The position numbers and the translations under genes are program-made. From an uncultured Aquimonas sp. (GTDB lineage Bacteria; Pseudomonadota; Gammaproteobacteria; Xanthomonadales; Xanthomonadaceae): a stretch of 30,913 nt of DNA. The stretch lies in assembly GCA_946481615.1 (NCBI GenBank), contig CAMLOR010000013.1:1-30913 (forward strand), in the 5' to 3' direction. The notes under the pieces are model-generated. The model was not told the origin of the DNA. It worked only from the letters and a program-made list of their open reading frames with translations, and made no database searches. This document shows positions 1 to 7,237 of the stretch, piece by piece; the first letter of the stretch is position 1, and each line of letters opens with the position of its first letter.

Positions 1-44
1 GTGTGTGTTTTTTCTATGGTGGTTTTACTGGTCGTCGCCGCCAT
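1..44 (-). CDS. Possible start of the next tail gene (partial)
   Basis: An ATG at 44 on the minus strand opens a frame of 14 codons (MAATTSKTTIEKTH) that runs off the window. A purine-rich GAGCGGG lies just upstream and could be a ribosome binding site. Its place after the tail tube gene would suit a tail assembly or chaperone protein, but the visible piece is too short to identify. It could be chance. Confidence 0.3.
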   Translation of the reverse strand, partial: MAATTSKTTIEKTH

Positions 45-182
45 CCCGCTCGTGGGGGTGGGGCCGGTGCTGGGGGTCTGGTTGTTGACGACGGTGGGGG
101 GGCCCTGCCGGTTGCTGGTGGCGGTGGGTTGGGCGCCCGTGGGGTGGGTGGCGGGGGCGGGTGGGCGCCCGCGACTGTTGGG
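45..182. other. Strongly strand-biased G-rich/C-rich spacer
   Basis: This stretch of about 140 bases after the tail tube stop codon is dominated by G and T on the plus strand, with several runs of four to seven G. It is unlike the rest of the window, where genes are packed with overlaps. Long frames cross it but show only low-complexity Gly/Val or Pro/Arg composition, so I do not call a gene. Confidence 0.5.
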
Positions 183-989
183 TTACGCCGTGGCTTCGTA
201 CTCGACGAAGGTGTACGGCGCATCCTCGCCATCGGCGACGATGCACGGGCCGGCCAGGGTCACCTGCAGCGGCTCGCTCGACAGCCAGTCGACTTCACCG
301 TCGACCGTGAGGCGTGCTTCGGGAACGCGCAGTTCGCCGTCCGCTTCCGAGTTGCGGTCTTCCATGTCGCCCGTGACATAGAACGACTTGGTCGGCACGG
401 CGCCACCTTCGATTGCGACCTGGTCGTATGCGTCGTATTCGTACGTCGCCGTCAGGGCGTCGCCCTTCGCGATCGCACCGCCTGCCACCGGCATGATCTG
501 GCCGCGACGGAGATTGTCCGCGCTGATCGTGTAGTCGGTGTTGAGCACCAGCGGCGTTCCGGCTTTCTCGACCACGATCGCCGGCGATGCCTTGATCATG
601 CGGTGCGGCAACTGGATCGGCACGCCGATGTTGACCGCGCTGAACGCCGCGTCGGTCGCCGATCCGGCTGCGACCGAGCTGATCGCCGCTTCGCCGTAGA
701 GCGCGCGGGCCAGGATCAGCGGCGGGATCTCGAGCAACGTGATCGAGATCGACGTCGTGCCGGGCTGCGTCTCGTTGTGGATCGGCTGGTTGTAGCGCGA
801 GCCACGGCGCTTGGAGACGACGTTGACCTCCTCGCCGGCTTCGTAACTGAAGATCGCGGCGTTGGATTCGATCGGTTGATTCTTGTCGGGATCGGACGCC
901 TCGGGAATGACCGGCGTCAGTGTCGTATCGTCGTTCTTGAGCCAGAGCCGGATGTCGCCGGCCAGCTGTCGCACTCGGGGGATTGCCAT
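183..989 (-). CDS. Phage major tail tube protein
   Basis: A 268-residue protein likely to form the tail tube through which DNA passes. It begins MAIPRVRQLAGDIRLWLK and has an alternating hydrophobic, beta-rich pattern, a conserved-looking YEAGEEVNVVSKRRG stretch near residues 50-65 and an acidic C-terminus, as in siphophage tube proteins. The ATG at 989 lies 10 bases after the preceding gene's stop. Its place directly after head-tail connector genes supports the role. I recognise the type by size, composition and position rather than by a diagnostic motif. An unrelated virion protein is the main alternative. Confidence 0.65.
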   Translation of the reverse strand: MAIPRVRQLAGDIRLWLKNDDTTLTPVIPEASDPDKNQPIESNAAIFSYEAGEEVNVVSKRRGSRYNQPIHNETQPGTTSISITLLEIPPLILARALYGEAAISSVAAGSATDAAFSAVNIGVPIQLPHRMIKASPAIVVEKAGTPLVLNTDYTISADNLRRGQIMPVAGGAIAKGDALTATYEYDAYDQVAIEGGAVPTKSFYVTGDMEDRNSEADGELRVPEARLTVDGEVDWLSSEPLQVTLAGPCIVADGEDAPYTFVEYEATA

Positions 990-999
990 GGTGTCTCTC

Positions 1000-1473
1000 C
1001 TACGGGGTCGTTGCGGGCAAGAACGATTCGCTCAGCCCCGCCCGCGCGGTGACCTGAGCGATGACATAGTTCGAGCGGCGCTCGTCGTCGGTGATCAGTT
1101 TCGCGGTGCCCTCGAGCACCAGCTCGTTGAGGCCTTTCGGCGCCGAGCGCGTGAGCGGCCGATGCAGCACACGCGTGATGTCGTGTCGGCCGCGGCGCGC
1201 CAACTTCGTGGGGCCAACAGCGCTCTTGGGCACGATGAACTCCACGACGAAGAACATGTCGGTCGCAAGCAGCCTGCGGCCGCTCGAATCGGGTTTCCGG
1301 ATGATTTCCGTCTCGCTCACGATCACGTGGCTGATCGGCGAATCGGGAACTTGCGTGGGCTCGGTAGTGATCAGGCCGAGCCCGATGTCGGTGTAGTACC
1401 CATCGGCTTTCTGGATCGCCGCGAGGCCATCGGCAATCCACTGCAGGACGACTTCGGCCAGCGGCTCAGCCAC
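1000..1473 (-). CDS. Probable tail terminator/completion protein
   Basis: A 157-residue protein lying between a head-tail joining gene and the tail tube gene, the usual place for the tail terminator or completion protein that caps the tube and docks it to the head. No ATG suits the frame. I chose GTG at 1473 (VAEPLAEVVLQWIADGL), which overlaps the upstream stop by 8 bases. The N-terminus is an amphipathic helix and the middle is beta-rich (MFFVVEFIVP). The function is inferred from synteny only. Confidence 0.5.
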   Translation of the reverse strand: MAEPLAEVVLQWIADGLAAIQKADGYYTDIGLGLITTEPTQVPDSPISHVIVSETEIIRKPDSSGRRLLATDMFFVVEFIVPKSAVGPTKLARRGRHDITRVLHRPLTRSAPKGLNELVLEGTAKLITDDERRSNYVIAQVTARAGLSESFLPATTP

Positions 1474-1795
1474 GACGCACCGCCCACGTCGACAAGGAGC
1501 CGTCGTTCGCCACCTGGTCGACGTTGATCCAGGCGTCGCTCCCGACCTCGTATCGATCGCCGGCAACCGGCGTGCAGTCCGCCAGTAGGTAGGAAACCTC
1601 GACCTGTTCGATGGACTGCTGGCGGAACTCGCCCAGCGCTCCGGCGCCACGACTGACGTAGCCACGCACCGGTGCCGCCAGCGCCACACCCGTGGCCACC
1701 GGCGTGTACGTGCCCGACACCGCGCCCAGACCCGCCTCGGCGAACGCGGCGTGCGCGTCGGCATCAAAGGCTGCGGCGAAATCCAAATCGCTCAC
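1466..1795 (-). CDS. Head-tail joining protein, lambda FII-like
   Basis: A 109-residue protein resembling the small beta-barrel connector (phage head-tail attachment family, lambda gpFII type) that fits under the portal ring. It begins MSDLDFAAAFDADAHAAF and has a beta-rich second half with GDRYEVGSDAWINVDQV. The ATG overlaps the upstream lipoprotein stop as ATGA (1792-1795), indicating translational coupling. Size and neighbours agree with the family. The weak point is that the lysis genes sit between it and the capsid genes. Confidence 0.55.
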   Translation of the reverse strand: MSDLDFAAAFDADAHAAFAEAGLGAVSGTYTPVATGVALAAPVRGYVSRGAGALGEFRQQSIEQVEVSYLLADCTPVAGDRYEVGSDAWINVDQVANDGSLSTWAVRRG

Positions 1796-2058
1796 CGGAT
1801 CCCCCCCGTTGCCTTCAGGCGATCGATGCAGCCGTGCTCCGCACTGCGCAGCGTGCGGTCCTGCTCGATGATGCCGAGCAGCTCAATGGCGTAGCTCGGA
1901 CCCATGAGGAACCACAGCACGGGCCAGGGCGGCACGGGCTGCCCCGCACGCTCGCGGCAGTCCACCCGGGGCGGCTCCCGGTCGGTGGGGTCGGCGACCT
2001 TCGGCGCGCCCGCGCACGCGGTCAGCCCTGCCAGCAGGATGCACGTCACAGCTCGCAT
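1792..2058 (-). CDS. Small lipoprotein, probable o-spanin (Rz1-like)
   Basis: An 88-residue protein starting MRAVTCILLAGLTACAGAPK. It has a short signal peptide and the lipobox LTAC, so lipidation of Cys-13 is expected. A Pro-rich segment (DREPPRVDC, GQPVPPWP) follows, as is usual in outer-membrane spanin subunits, which join the i-spanin to fuse the inner and outer membranes at lysis. I preferred ATG 2058 over an upstream start because it begins exactly at the signal peptide. It overlaps the preceding gene by 13 bases. The tail (about residues 55-88) is longer than in minimal Rz1 proteins. Confidence 0.55.
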   Translation of the reverse strand: MRAVTCILLAGLTACAGAPKVADPTDREPPRVDCRERAGQPVPPWPVLWFLMGPSYAIELLGIIEQDRTLRSAEHGCIDRLKATGGIR

Positions 2059-2393
2059 GACTGCTCCACCCCGCACAGCAGCGCCTTCTCCCGCTCGGCG
2101 CGCGCCATGCACGACACGCAGGCGGCGCGGGCTTCATCACAGGCGTCCACGTACAGCAGGGCATCGGCCTCGCCGGCCGCGATGGCGTCACGCTGGTGCG
2201 GCTCGGCGCACATGACGAAGGAATCCGGTGTGCACATGGCGTGGGTGTCGAGCACCGGCGTTTCGCCCGAGCCAAGCTGGCGCCCGCCCGTCCACATCCA
2301 TACTTGCCACAGGCCAACCACGGCGAGCGCGAGAACCACCAACACGCCGGCCGTGAGCCAGCGCTTGTCGCTCTTAGTGTATTGATATGTCAC
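2046..2393 (-). CDS. Small membrane protein of the lysis cassette
   Basis: A 115-residue protein with one clear membrane segment at about residues 12-34 (LTAGVLVVLALAVVGLW), followed by a periplasm-facing domain containing six or more cysteines (AMCTPDS, VMCAEPH, ACVSCMAR, LLCGVEQSC). It sits between the spanin-like genes and is coupled to the upstream one by ATGA at 2390-2393. A single-spanning holin or antiholin is possible, but the Cys-rich domain is not typical of holins. I do not recognise the family. Confidence 0.5.
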   Translation of the reverse strand: MTYQYTKSDKRWLTAGVLVVLALAVVGLWQVWMWTGGRQLGSGETPVLDTHAMCTPDSFVMCAEPHQRDAIAAGEADALLYVDACDEARAACVSCMARAEREKALLCGVEQSCEL

Positions 2394-2779
2394 TGCCCTG
2401 CCCTCCGCGCCCGCTCGACGGCGGCCTGCCCCTCGGTCACCACTGCAGGCGGCAGCGTGGTCGGGCAGCCGGCCGGCACCTGAACCTCGCGGATCACGGT
2501 GCGCACGCGTTCGGCCGCAGCCACCGTGGCGTCCTGCATGCCAGGCAGCACGCCATCCACCTGGGCGCGCATACCGTCGGCCGCAGCCTCGGACGCGCGG
2601 TTGTGCTGACGCTCCTCGATCAGCACCTTGCCGATCGCCTCACCGTAGGCCTCAGCCCAGGCCTTCTCCACCAGAGCAGCATTGCGCTGGCAGTTCGCCA
2701 GGCGAAGTGACTGGATGCCGACACCGATGGCGCCAACTAGCAGCGAGGACAACAGCCCGTAGACGAGAGCACGAGTCAC
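2390..2779 (-). CDS. Probable i-spanin (Rz-like)
   Basis: A 129-residue protein with an N-terminal membrane anchor (residues 5-25, VYGLLSSLLVGAIGVGIQSL) and a long Ala/Glu/Arg-rich, coiled-coil-like periplasmic region, the plan of inner-membrane spanin subunits. It would pair with the Pro-rich lipoprotein at 1792-2058. ATGA coupling at 2776-2779 ties it to the upstream lipoprotein gene. The C-terminal part carries a Cys-Pro segment (VPAGCPTTLPP) and then another helix. The call rests on topology and cassette position. Confidence 0.55.
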   Translation of the reverse strand: MTRALVYGLLSSLLVGAIGVGIQSLRLANCQRNAALVEKAWAEAYGEAIGKVLIEERQHNRASEAAADGMRAQVDGVLPGMQDATVAAAERVRTVIREVQVPAGCPTTLPPAVVTEGQAAVERARRAGQ

Positions 2780-3492
2780 AGGCCAAGTCCTCTACTCAAC
2801 CGCACGCCGACATCGCAGCCGAACTGCGAGCTCGTCGCCATTCGGTCGCAACTGTGCTGACCTGTCGCCGGGTAGATCGGCGCGATCACAAGGCCGTACT
2901 GCTGCATTGGATCGACGTGACACCCGCCAATAAATCCGGACGTCCAGACGAGTGCAGCGCTGTTCCCGAACACTCGACACACGGGCGTGAGGTAATAGTT
3001 CGGCGACATCGGCACCGGCGGACGCAAATCGACGGCCGGGAAGTCCGTACCATTCACTCGCACCTTGCACGGCGTGATGGCGAAGAACATCGCGTCTGCC
3101 GGTCGCGACTTGTAGTACCCGTCTTGCGGCCGGGCCTGCACCTGATCCCAGTAGAGGTTCACCGACTGATTGGCGAACGGCGTGAACGGCACCGTCACGG
3201 CTTGGCCGATCTGACTTCCGACCGGGCCGGGATAGGACAGGCCTCGCGGATACGACACGCTCGGGCTGCCGTCCGGCGCACTGAACGTCTGGGTCCACGT
3301 CTTGTGCACCCGCATCCAGCCGGCGGGGTTGAGGTTCCCGGCACACGGATCGGGCGGCGTTCCACCTTCGCCGGCATGCGCTTCGAAGCCATCGGCGAAG
3401 ATCGGCGCCGCGTCGCTCGAACACGATCCGACCAACGCCGCCACGGCGAGAAGGAGCATTAGCCAAAAGGAAATGCGCGCGCCGTGATTCAT
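2776..3492 (-). CDS. Secreted lipoprotein with IFADGFE motif, unknown function
   Basis: A 238-residue protein starting MNHGARISFWLMLLLAVAALVGSC, a signal peptide ending in a possible lipobox (VGSC). The mature part opens with APIFADGFEAH. The I-F-x-D-G-F-E motif is one I associate with exported proteins of Xanthomonadales. The rest is a beta-rich, Cys-containing domain (about eight Cys) without a family I can name. ATGA coupling at 3489-3492 joins it to the lysozyme gene. A lipoprotein inside a lysis cassette could act in lysis or in superinfection exclusion; both are inference. Confidence 0.6.
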   Translation of the reverse strand: MNHGARISFWLMLLLAVAALVGSCSSDAAPIFADGFEAHAGEGGTPPDPCAGNLNPAGWMRVHKTWTQTFSAPDGSPSVSYPRGLSYPGPVGSQIGQAVTVPFTPFANQSVNLYWDQVQARPQDGYYKSRPADAMFFAITPCKVRVNGTDFPAVDLRPPVPMSPNYYLTPVCRVFGNSAALVWTSGFIGGCHVDPMQQYGLVIAPIYPATGQHSCDRMATSSQFGCDVGVRLSRGLGL

Positions 3493-4034
3493 TTCCACAC
3501 CCCCGGCAGATTGAGTTTCCCCTCGCACATCGCGCGCTCGAACTTGCGGCGCACGATCACGCCACGGCAGCGGTTCGCTGCCACACGACAATCCTTGCCG
3601 CCGGCACGAAAGAAGGCTTCTTCGATCCGCGCGCACGCCCGCGCGTAGTCGCCATGACGTGCGCTCTCGGCCACCGAGGATCTGCAGAACAGGTCCGGGC
3701 CGACGTTCCAGGCGAAGTGAAGGAAGGCGAAATGCTCGTAGCTCGTGAGCTCGGCCCCACCCAGGCAGCGCATGACGCGCGTGTTGAAGTCCTGCAACAT
3801 CTGGGATTCGCGCGCGACGCACTGCTCGTCCGTCCAGACGAGGCCTTCGACGATGTCCGGACCCGTGACACCGCGGCAGATCGTCCAGACCTTGGCGATG
3901 GCATCCCAGTAGCTGCGATGGCTGTTGCCTTCGCTGACGCCGAGCACGGCAAGCAGCGCAACCAGCATGGCAGCCGCCAGCGGTCCAGCGCGGTTCGTGC
4001 GCTCCGGGGCTGCAGTGGGCGTCGGCTCACTCAT
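3489..4034 (-). CDS. Endolysin, GH24 lysozyme with SAR-like N-terminus
   Basis: A 181-residue muramidase-type endolysin that cuts the glycan strands of peptidoglycan. Residues 17-33 (GPLAAAMLVALLAVLGV) form a weakly hydrophobic, Ala/Gly-rich segment typical of signal-arrest-release endolysins. The catalytic region follows at once: E35 in SEGNSHRSY, D44 and T51 in WTICRGVT. The usual GH24 spacing is E-8-D-5-T; here it is E-8-D-6-T. The C-terminal half (FLHFAWNVGPDLFC and a Cys-rich tail) fits P21/P2-type lysozymes. It starts at ATG 4034, overlapping the upstream stop as ATGA. Confidence 0.85.
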   Translation of the reverse strand: MSEPTPTAAPERTNRAGPLAAAMLVALLAVLGVSEGNSHRSYWDAIAKVWTICRGVTGPDIVEGLVWTDEQCVARESQMLQDFNTRVMRCLGGAELTSYEHFAFLHFAWNVGPDLFCRSSVAESARHGDYARACARIEEAFFRAGGKDCRVAANRCRGVIVRRKFERAMCEGKLNLPGVWK

Positions 4035-4726
4035 GCGCCGTCGTCCTGCCGCATGTGCAATGGGATCGTCGGTCGCACGGCGGGCACTTCGCCGGTCGCA
4101 TGGCGGCGCCGCACGTTGCCGCTATACCCGATGATCTCGCGCGGGTTGAGAGGATCGCGCACGACCGTCATGCGCCAGTCGCTCGGGAAATGCTGCACAG
4201 GGTTGTGCTCGTCGTGCGTCGGCGGTATGACAACGCGCATCGCGCACTGGCCGCGGAACTCGCGGCCGTCGCGCACGGCGACATCGAACGCCGCGAGAAA
4301 GTACGCCTGGTCGGCTTCCGCGATCACGCTGCGCCAGCCCCGGCCTTGCAGTGAATCCAGCCCCACGCCCGTCCAGCGCACGAGGGTTTCATTCGCCCAG
4401 GTCAGCGCACCGCTCGCATCGGTATCGAACTGCGCTTCATCGATGTTCGCGATGTGGGAGCGCAACATGGCCGCGCTGCGGCGCCCGGCCACTTCGATTC
4501 GGTTGACGGCGTCCTTCAGCGACCCGCCGCCGTTGGTCGTGACTTCCTTTCGGATCGCCTTGATGTCGTCCTGCATCTCGCCGATGTCGCCCAGCGAAGA
4601 GATGCCTCGCAAATACGGACGCAGCCGAGGCGTCGCCCATTTGCGCCAGGCCCCGATCGCAGCAATGAGCGTCGGCAGGCCGTAGGCCACGACCTGCGCG
4701 AGCAGCGTGAGTGCCTGCTTATCCAT
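4031..4726 (-). CDS. Membrane-anchored PAS-domain protein
   Basis: A 231-residue protein. Residues about 5-25 (ALTLLAQVVAYGLPTLIAAI) form a membrane segment. A short helical linker (IGEMQDDIKAIRKEV) leads to a PAS-fold region at about residues 95-165 (FDTDASGALTWANETLVRWTG, then REFRGQCAMRV). PAS domains sense ligands or mediate dimer formation, and no kinase or cyclase domain follows. I chose ATG 4726 over an upstream in-frame ATG at 4801 because the upstream 25 residues are Arg/Pro-rich shadow sequence. It precedes the lysozyme gene with ATGA coupling. A holin-like or signalling role is speculative. Confidence 0.65.
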   Translation of the reverse strand: MDKQALTLLAQVVAYGLPTLIAAIGAWRKWATPRLRPYLRGISSLGDIGEMQDDIKAIRKEVTTNGGGSLKDAVNRIEVAGRRSAAMLRSHIANIDEAQFDTDASGALTWANETLVRWTGVGLDSLQGRGWRSVIAEADQAYFLAAFDVAVRDGREFRGQCAMRVVIPPTHDEHNPVQHFPSDWRMTVVRDPLNPREIIGYSGNVRRRHATGEVPAVRPTIPLHMRQDDGA

Positions 4727-4760
4727 GCCGTGTTGCTTCTTCGCCGAAGGAAGGGCACGC

Positions 4761-4780
4761 CGCCGGGGCGAACCCCGGCG
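4761..4780 (-). terminator. Strong GC hairpin with TTCG loop after the capsid genes
   Basis: An 8-bp perfect stem, CGCCGGGG / CCCCGGCG, closes on CGAA (TTCG when read on the minus strand), a very stable tetraloop. It lies in the 141-base gap downstream of the DUF2190 gene and upstream of the PAS gene. No T-run follows on the minus strand, so it may be an mRNA stabiliser or attenuator rather than a true intrinsic terminator. Confidence 0.45.
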
Positions 4781-4867
4781 ACGTGGCTCCCACGCGCGCA
4801 TTGCCTCCCGCCGTGTGGCATCGAAGCCCTGCGGTCGCGCGCGTGTGGAGGCTGGAGAACCGCATGG

Positions 4868-5254
4868 CTATGCGGTGACGGTCGAGTTGCCCGGCGTGAG
4901 CTTGATCGTGCAGGCGGTTTCCCCGTCGGCACCGGCCTCCCAGGCGATGGCGCCGCCCATGACGTCGCCGCTCACCCCGGTCGCAGCACTGTCGTCGAAG
5001 GCGCCGGCACCGCTCGAGGCGCTCACGTCGAACAGCAACTTCTCGCCCTTGGCGAAGACGGCACCGGAAACCTTGTTCACGCCGCTGAAGACGCCCTCGA
5101 TAGCGACGCTGCCGGCCGAGCCGTTCGCGATGTCGACAAGCGCGACACCGAGCAAACCGCCGCCGACCTTGACTGCCTGACCAGACTCGACCGCGGAGCC
5201 CGTGCCATTGGTCCACTGGATGACGTCGCCATCCTGGACAAAGTTGTTTGCCAT
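4868..5254 (-). CDS. Capsid decoration protein, DUF2190 family
   Basis: A 128-residue protein with the N-terminal pattern of DUF2190 proteins: MANNFVQDGDVIQWTNGTGS, then VESGQAVKVGGGLLGVALVDIANG and a repetitive Gly/Ala/Val beta-structure. These proteins are small capsid cement or head-fibre components encoded next to the major capsid gene. The start at 5254 is 26 bases after the capsid gene stop. Length and context fit the family. Confidence 0.8.
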   Translation of the reverse strand: MANNFVQDGDVIQWTNGTGSAVESGQAVKVGGGLLGVALVDIANGSAGSVAIEGVFSGVNKVSGAVFAKGEKLLFDVSASSGAGAFDDSAATGVSGDVMGGAIAWEAGADGETACTIKLTPGNSTVTA

Positions 5255-5280
5255 GACTCTCTACTCCTGTCGTGGATGGG

Positions 5281-7236
5281 TTAGCCGTTGCGGACCGCGC
5301 CGCGGTAGTCGATGACCGCGGTGCCGAAGTCGAGGCGGGCCTTGTAGCGGGTGCCATCGACCGTGAAACCTTCCTGCTGATCGAGGAACGGTGTGTCTTC
5401 GCCCTCGAGGAAGGCGACTTCGATGACCGGCGCCTCGTTCGGATCGGCGAACAGGTACCACTTGCTGTCCGTGATGCGCGCGGTGTCGACGATGTCGCGG
5501 AACAGGCCACGTACGGCGTTCGGCCGCTGCAGCTTGTTGTTCGCGTCCGGATCGTATTCAGCGGCGTTGACCGTGCGCGCCGTGCTGCCGTAGACCAGGC
5601 CCGAAAGGAATACCGCCGGCTTCAGGTCGAGGACATCGTTCTTGCTGACGTCCTTCTGGCTGCCCAGCTTCACGCGCGCCGCGTCGACGGTGGTCACCGA
5701 CGGTGCGCCGGCGGCTTCGAGGTTGCCGTGGTCGTTCGAGAACAGCGCGAAGCCGTCCGACATGGCCGGATTGCTGGCGAGCAGCGCATAGGCGGCGGCT
5801 TCGACCGTGCGGCTGCCGGCACGACCCAGCATCGTGGCCAGGCCGATGAACGCGCCGAGATCGTCGTTGATCATCGCCTGTCGCGACAGGTTGATGATGT
5901 TGCCCTTGGTGGCGGCCTGGATCGACGACTTCTCACCGTCCGGAATGGCCTTGTTCTTGAACTCCCCGAGCTCACTGAGATCGTCGAGGTTGCCCAGGCT
6001 GCCGACGCGGTAGCGGTTGTGCGCGCGGAAGTCGCTCACCGTGCCTTGTGCGCACCAGCGACGCCACGTGTCGGCGGCGAGGGCGTAGCCCGACTGCAGG
6101 GCCTTGTGCATCGCGGCTTCGAGAACGACGGGAAAGTCGCTCGAGCTCTGGGTGAACGCGCGACCCACGAGGTCCATGCGGTTCATGCCCTGCGTGCGCA
6201 CGCCACAGCGCTCGAGACAGTCGCGCGCGAGCTCGACGAGCGAGAAGCCCCGCAGTGGGTTCGCGCCTTCGATCGCAATGCGCTTGCCGTCGATGCCCTT
6301 CACCATGGCGCGCGCGAGAATCGACTGGGTTGCCGCGGTGCGGAACTTGTCGGCTTCCGACTCGCCCATCTGGATGCGGTTGAGGTGACCACCGGCGTTG
6401 GCGTCGCGAGTGGCGAGCTCGTCCAGGATCAGGCCGCGGACGTGCTCCACCGTATGACCTTCGCGGATCCATCCGGCCGCGCGGTCGCTCAAACCGTGGC
6501 GCGCGGCCAGGTCAACGATGTCGGCAGCGCGCTGTGCCTGGGGATCGACGGTGGGAGCGGCTGTCGTGGCCGGACTCGTGGTGTTGGTATCCGCCTGGTC
6601 GGCGGCGCGGGTGGCATCGGCCACAGAAGCGGCGGGGGTCGGCATGGTGGGCTCCACTGGGTTGTGCGCTTGAGCGCGGATGAACACGCAGGGCGACGAG
6701 CGCTGCGCGAATTCGGGGGATTGGCGTGTCGTCGCAGCGGCGTCGGCCGGGACGCTGACAAACGAAATCTCGTGCGGTCGCCATTCGACGGCGCGGTATA
6801 GCGGCACTTCACCGGGCGCTTCCGTGATTTCGTAGCGCTGTACGGTGTAGCCCACCGAGATGTTGCGGATGATGCCGTCGCGGATGTCGCTGACCAGGCC
6901 CGCGACGTCGTCGCGCTGGCTCAGGCGGACCGTTGCGTGACCTTCACCGTTTTCGATCCAGGCGCGCTCGATGACGCCGATCTGCGCGTCCAGGTTCCAG
7001 AGGTTGTGATCGCGCAGTGCGGGTGCCGCGCCGGATTCCATCCGCGCCATATCGACGGCGCTCGACTCCATGGAAAGCTCTTCGTCGTAGTAACGGTCGT
7101 TCCACCAGTCGTAGCGGCGGACGCGTGCGCCGATCGACCACACGAGGTCGACGGTGCGCGTTTCGGCCTTGAACGTGGCGGGCAAGAGCCGCGCTTCGCG
7201 CAACTGCGGCGGCATCTGGCGGGTCAGGTCGGGCAT
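5281..7236 (-). CDS. Prohead protease / major capsid fusion protein
   Basis: A 651-residue polyprotein. The N-terminal part (about residues 20-165) is an S78-type prohead protease with candidate catalytic His77 (ALRDHNLW) and Ser127 (NISVGY), ending in HEISFVSVPAD. A Pro/Ala/Thr-rich linker (about 175-215) leads to a helical scaffold-like stretch. The C-terminal part (about 290-651) is the shell-forming major capsid protein. In other phages these are often separate genes, but the fused form is also known. It would self-cleave during head maturation. It starts one base after the portal gene stop. Confidence 0.9.
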   Translation of the reverse strand: MPDLTRQMPPQLREARLLPATFKAETRTVDLVWSIGARVRRYDWWNDRYYDEELSMESSAVDMARMESGAAPALRDHNLWNLDAQIGVIERAWIENGEGHATVRLSQRDDVAGLVSDIRDGIIRNISVGYTVQRYEITEAPGEVPLYRAVEWRPHEISFVSVPADAAATTRQSPEFAQRSSPCVFIRAQAHNPVEPTMPTPAASVADATRAADQADTNTTSPATTAAPTVDPQAQRAADIVDLAARHGLSDRAAGWIREGHTVEHVRGLILDELATRDANAGGHLNRIQMGESEADKFRTAATQSILARAMVKGIDGKRIAIEGANPLRGFSLVELARDCLERCGVRTQGMNRMDLVGRAFTQSSSDFPVVLEAAMHKALQSGYALAADTWRRWCAQGTVSDFRAHNRYRVGSLGNLDDLSELGEFKNKAIPDGEKSSIQAATKGNIINLSRQAMINDDLGAFIGLATMLGRAGSRTVEAAAYALLASNPAMSDGFALFSNDHGNLEAAGAPSVTTVDAARVKLGSQKDVSKNDVLDLKPAVFLSGLVYGSTARTVNAAEYDPDANNKLQRPNAVRGLFRDIVDTARITDSKWYLFADPNEAPVIEVAFLEGEDTPFLDQQEGFTVDGTRYKARLDFGTAVIDYRGAVRNG

Positions 7237-7237
7237 G

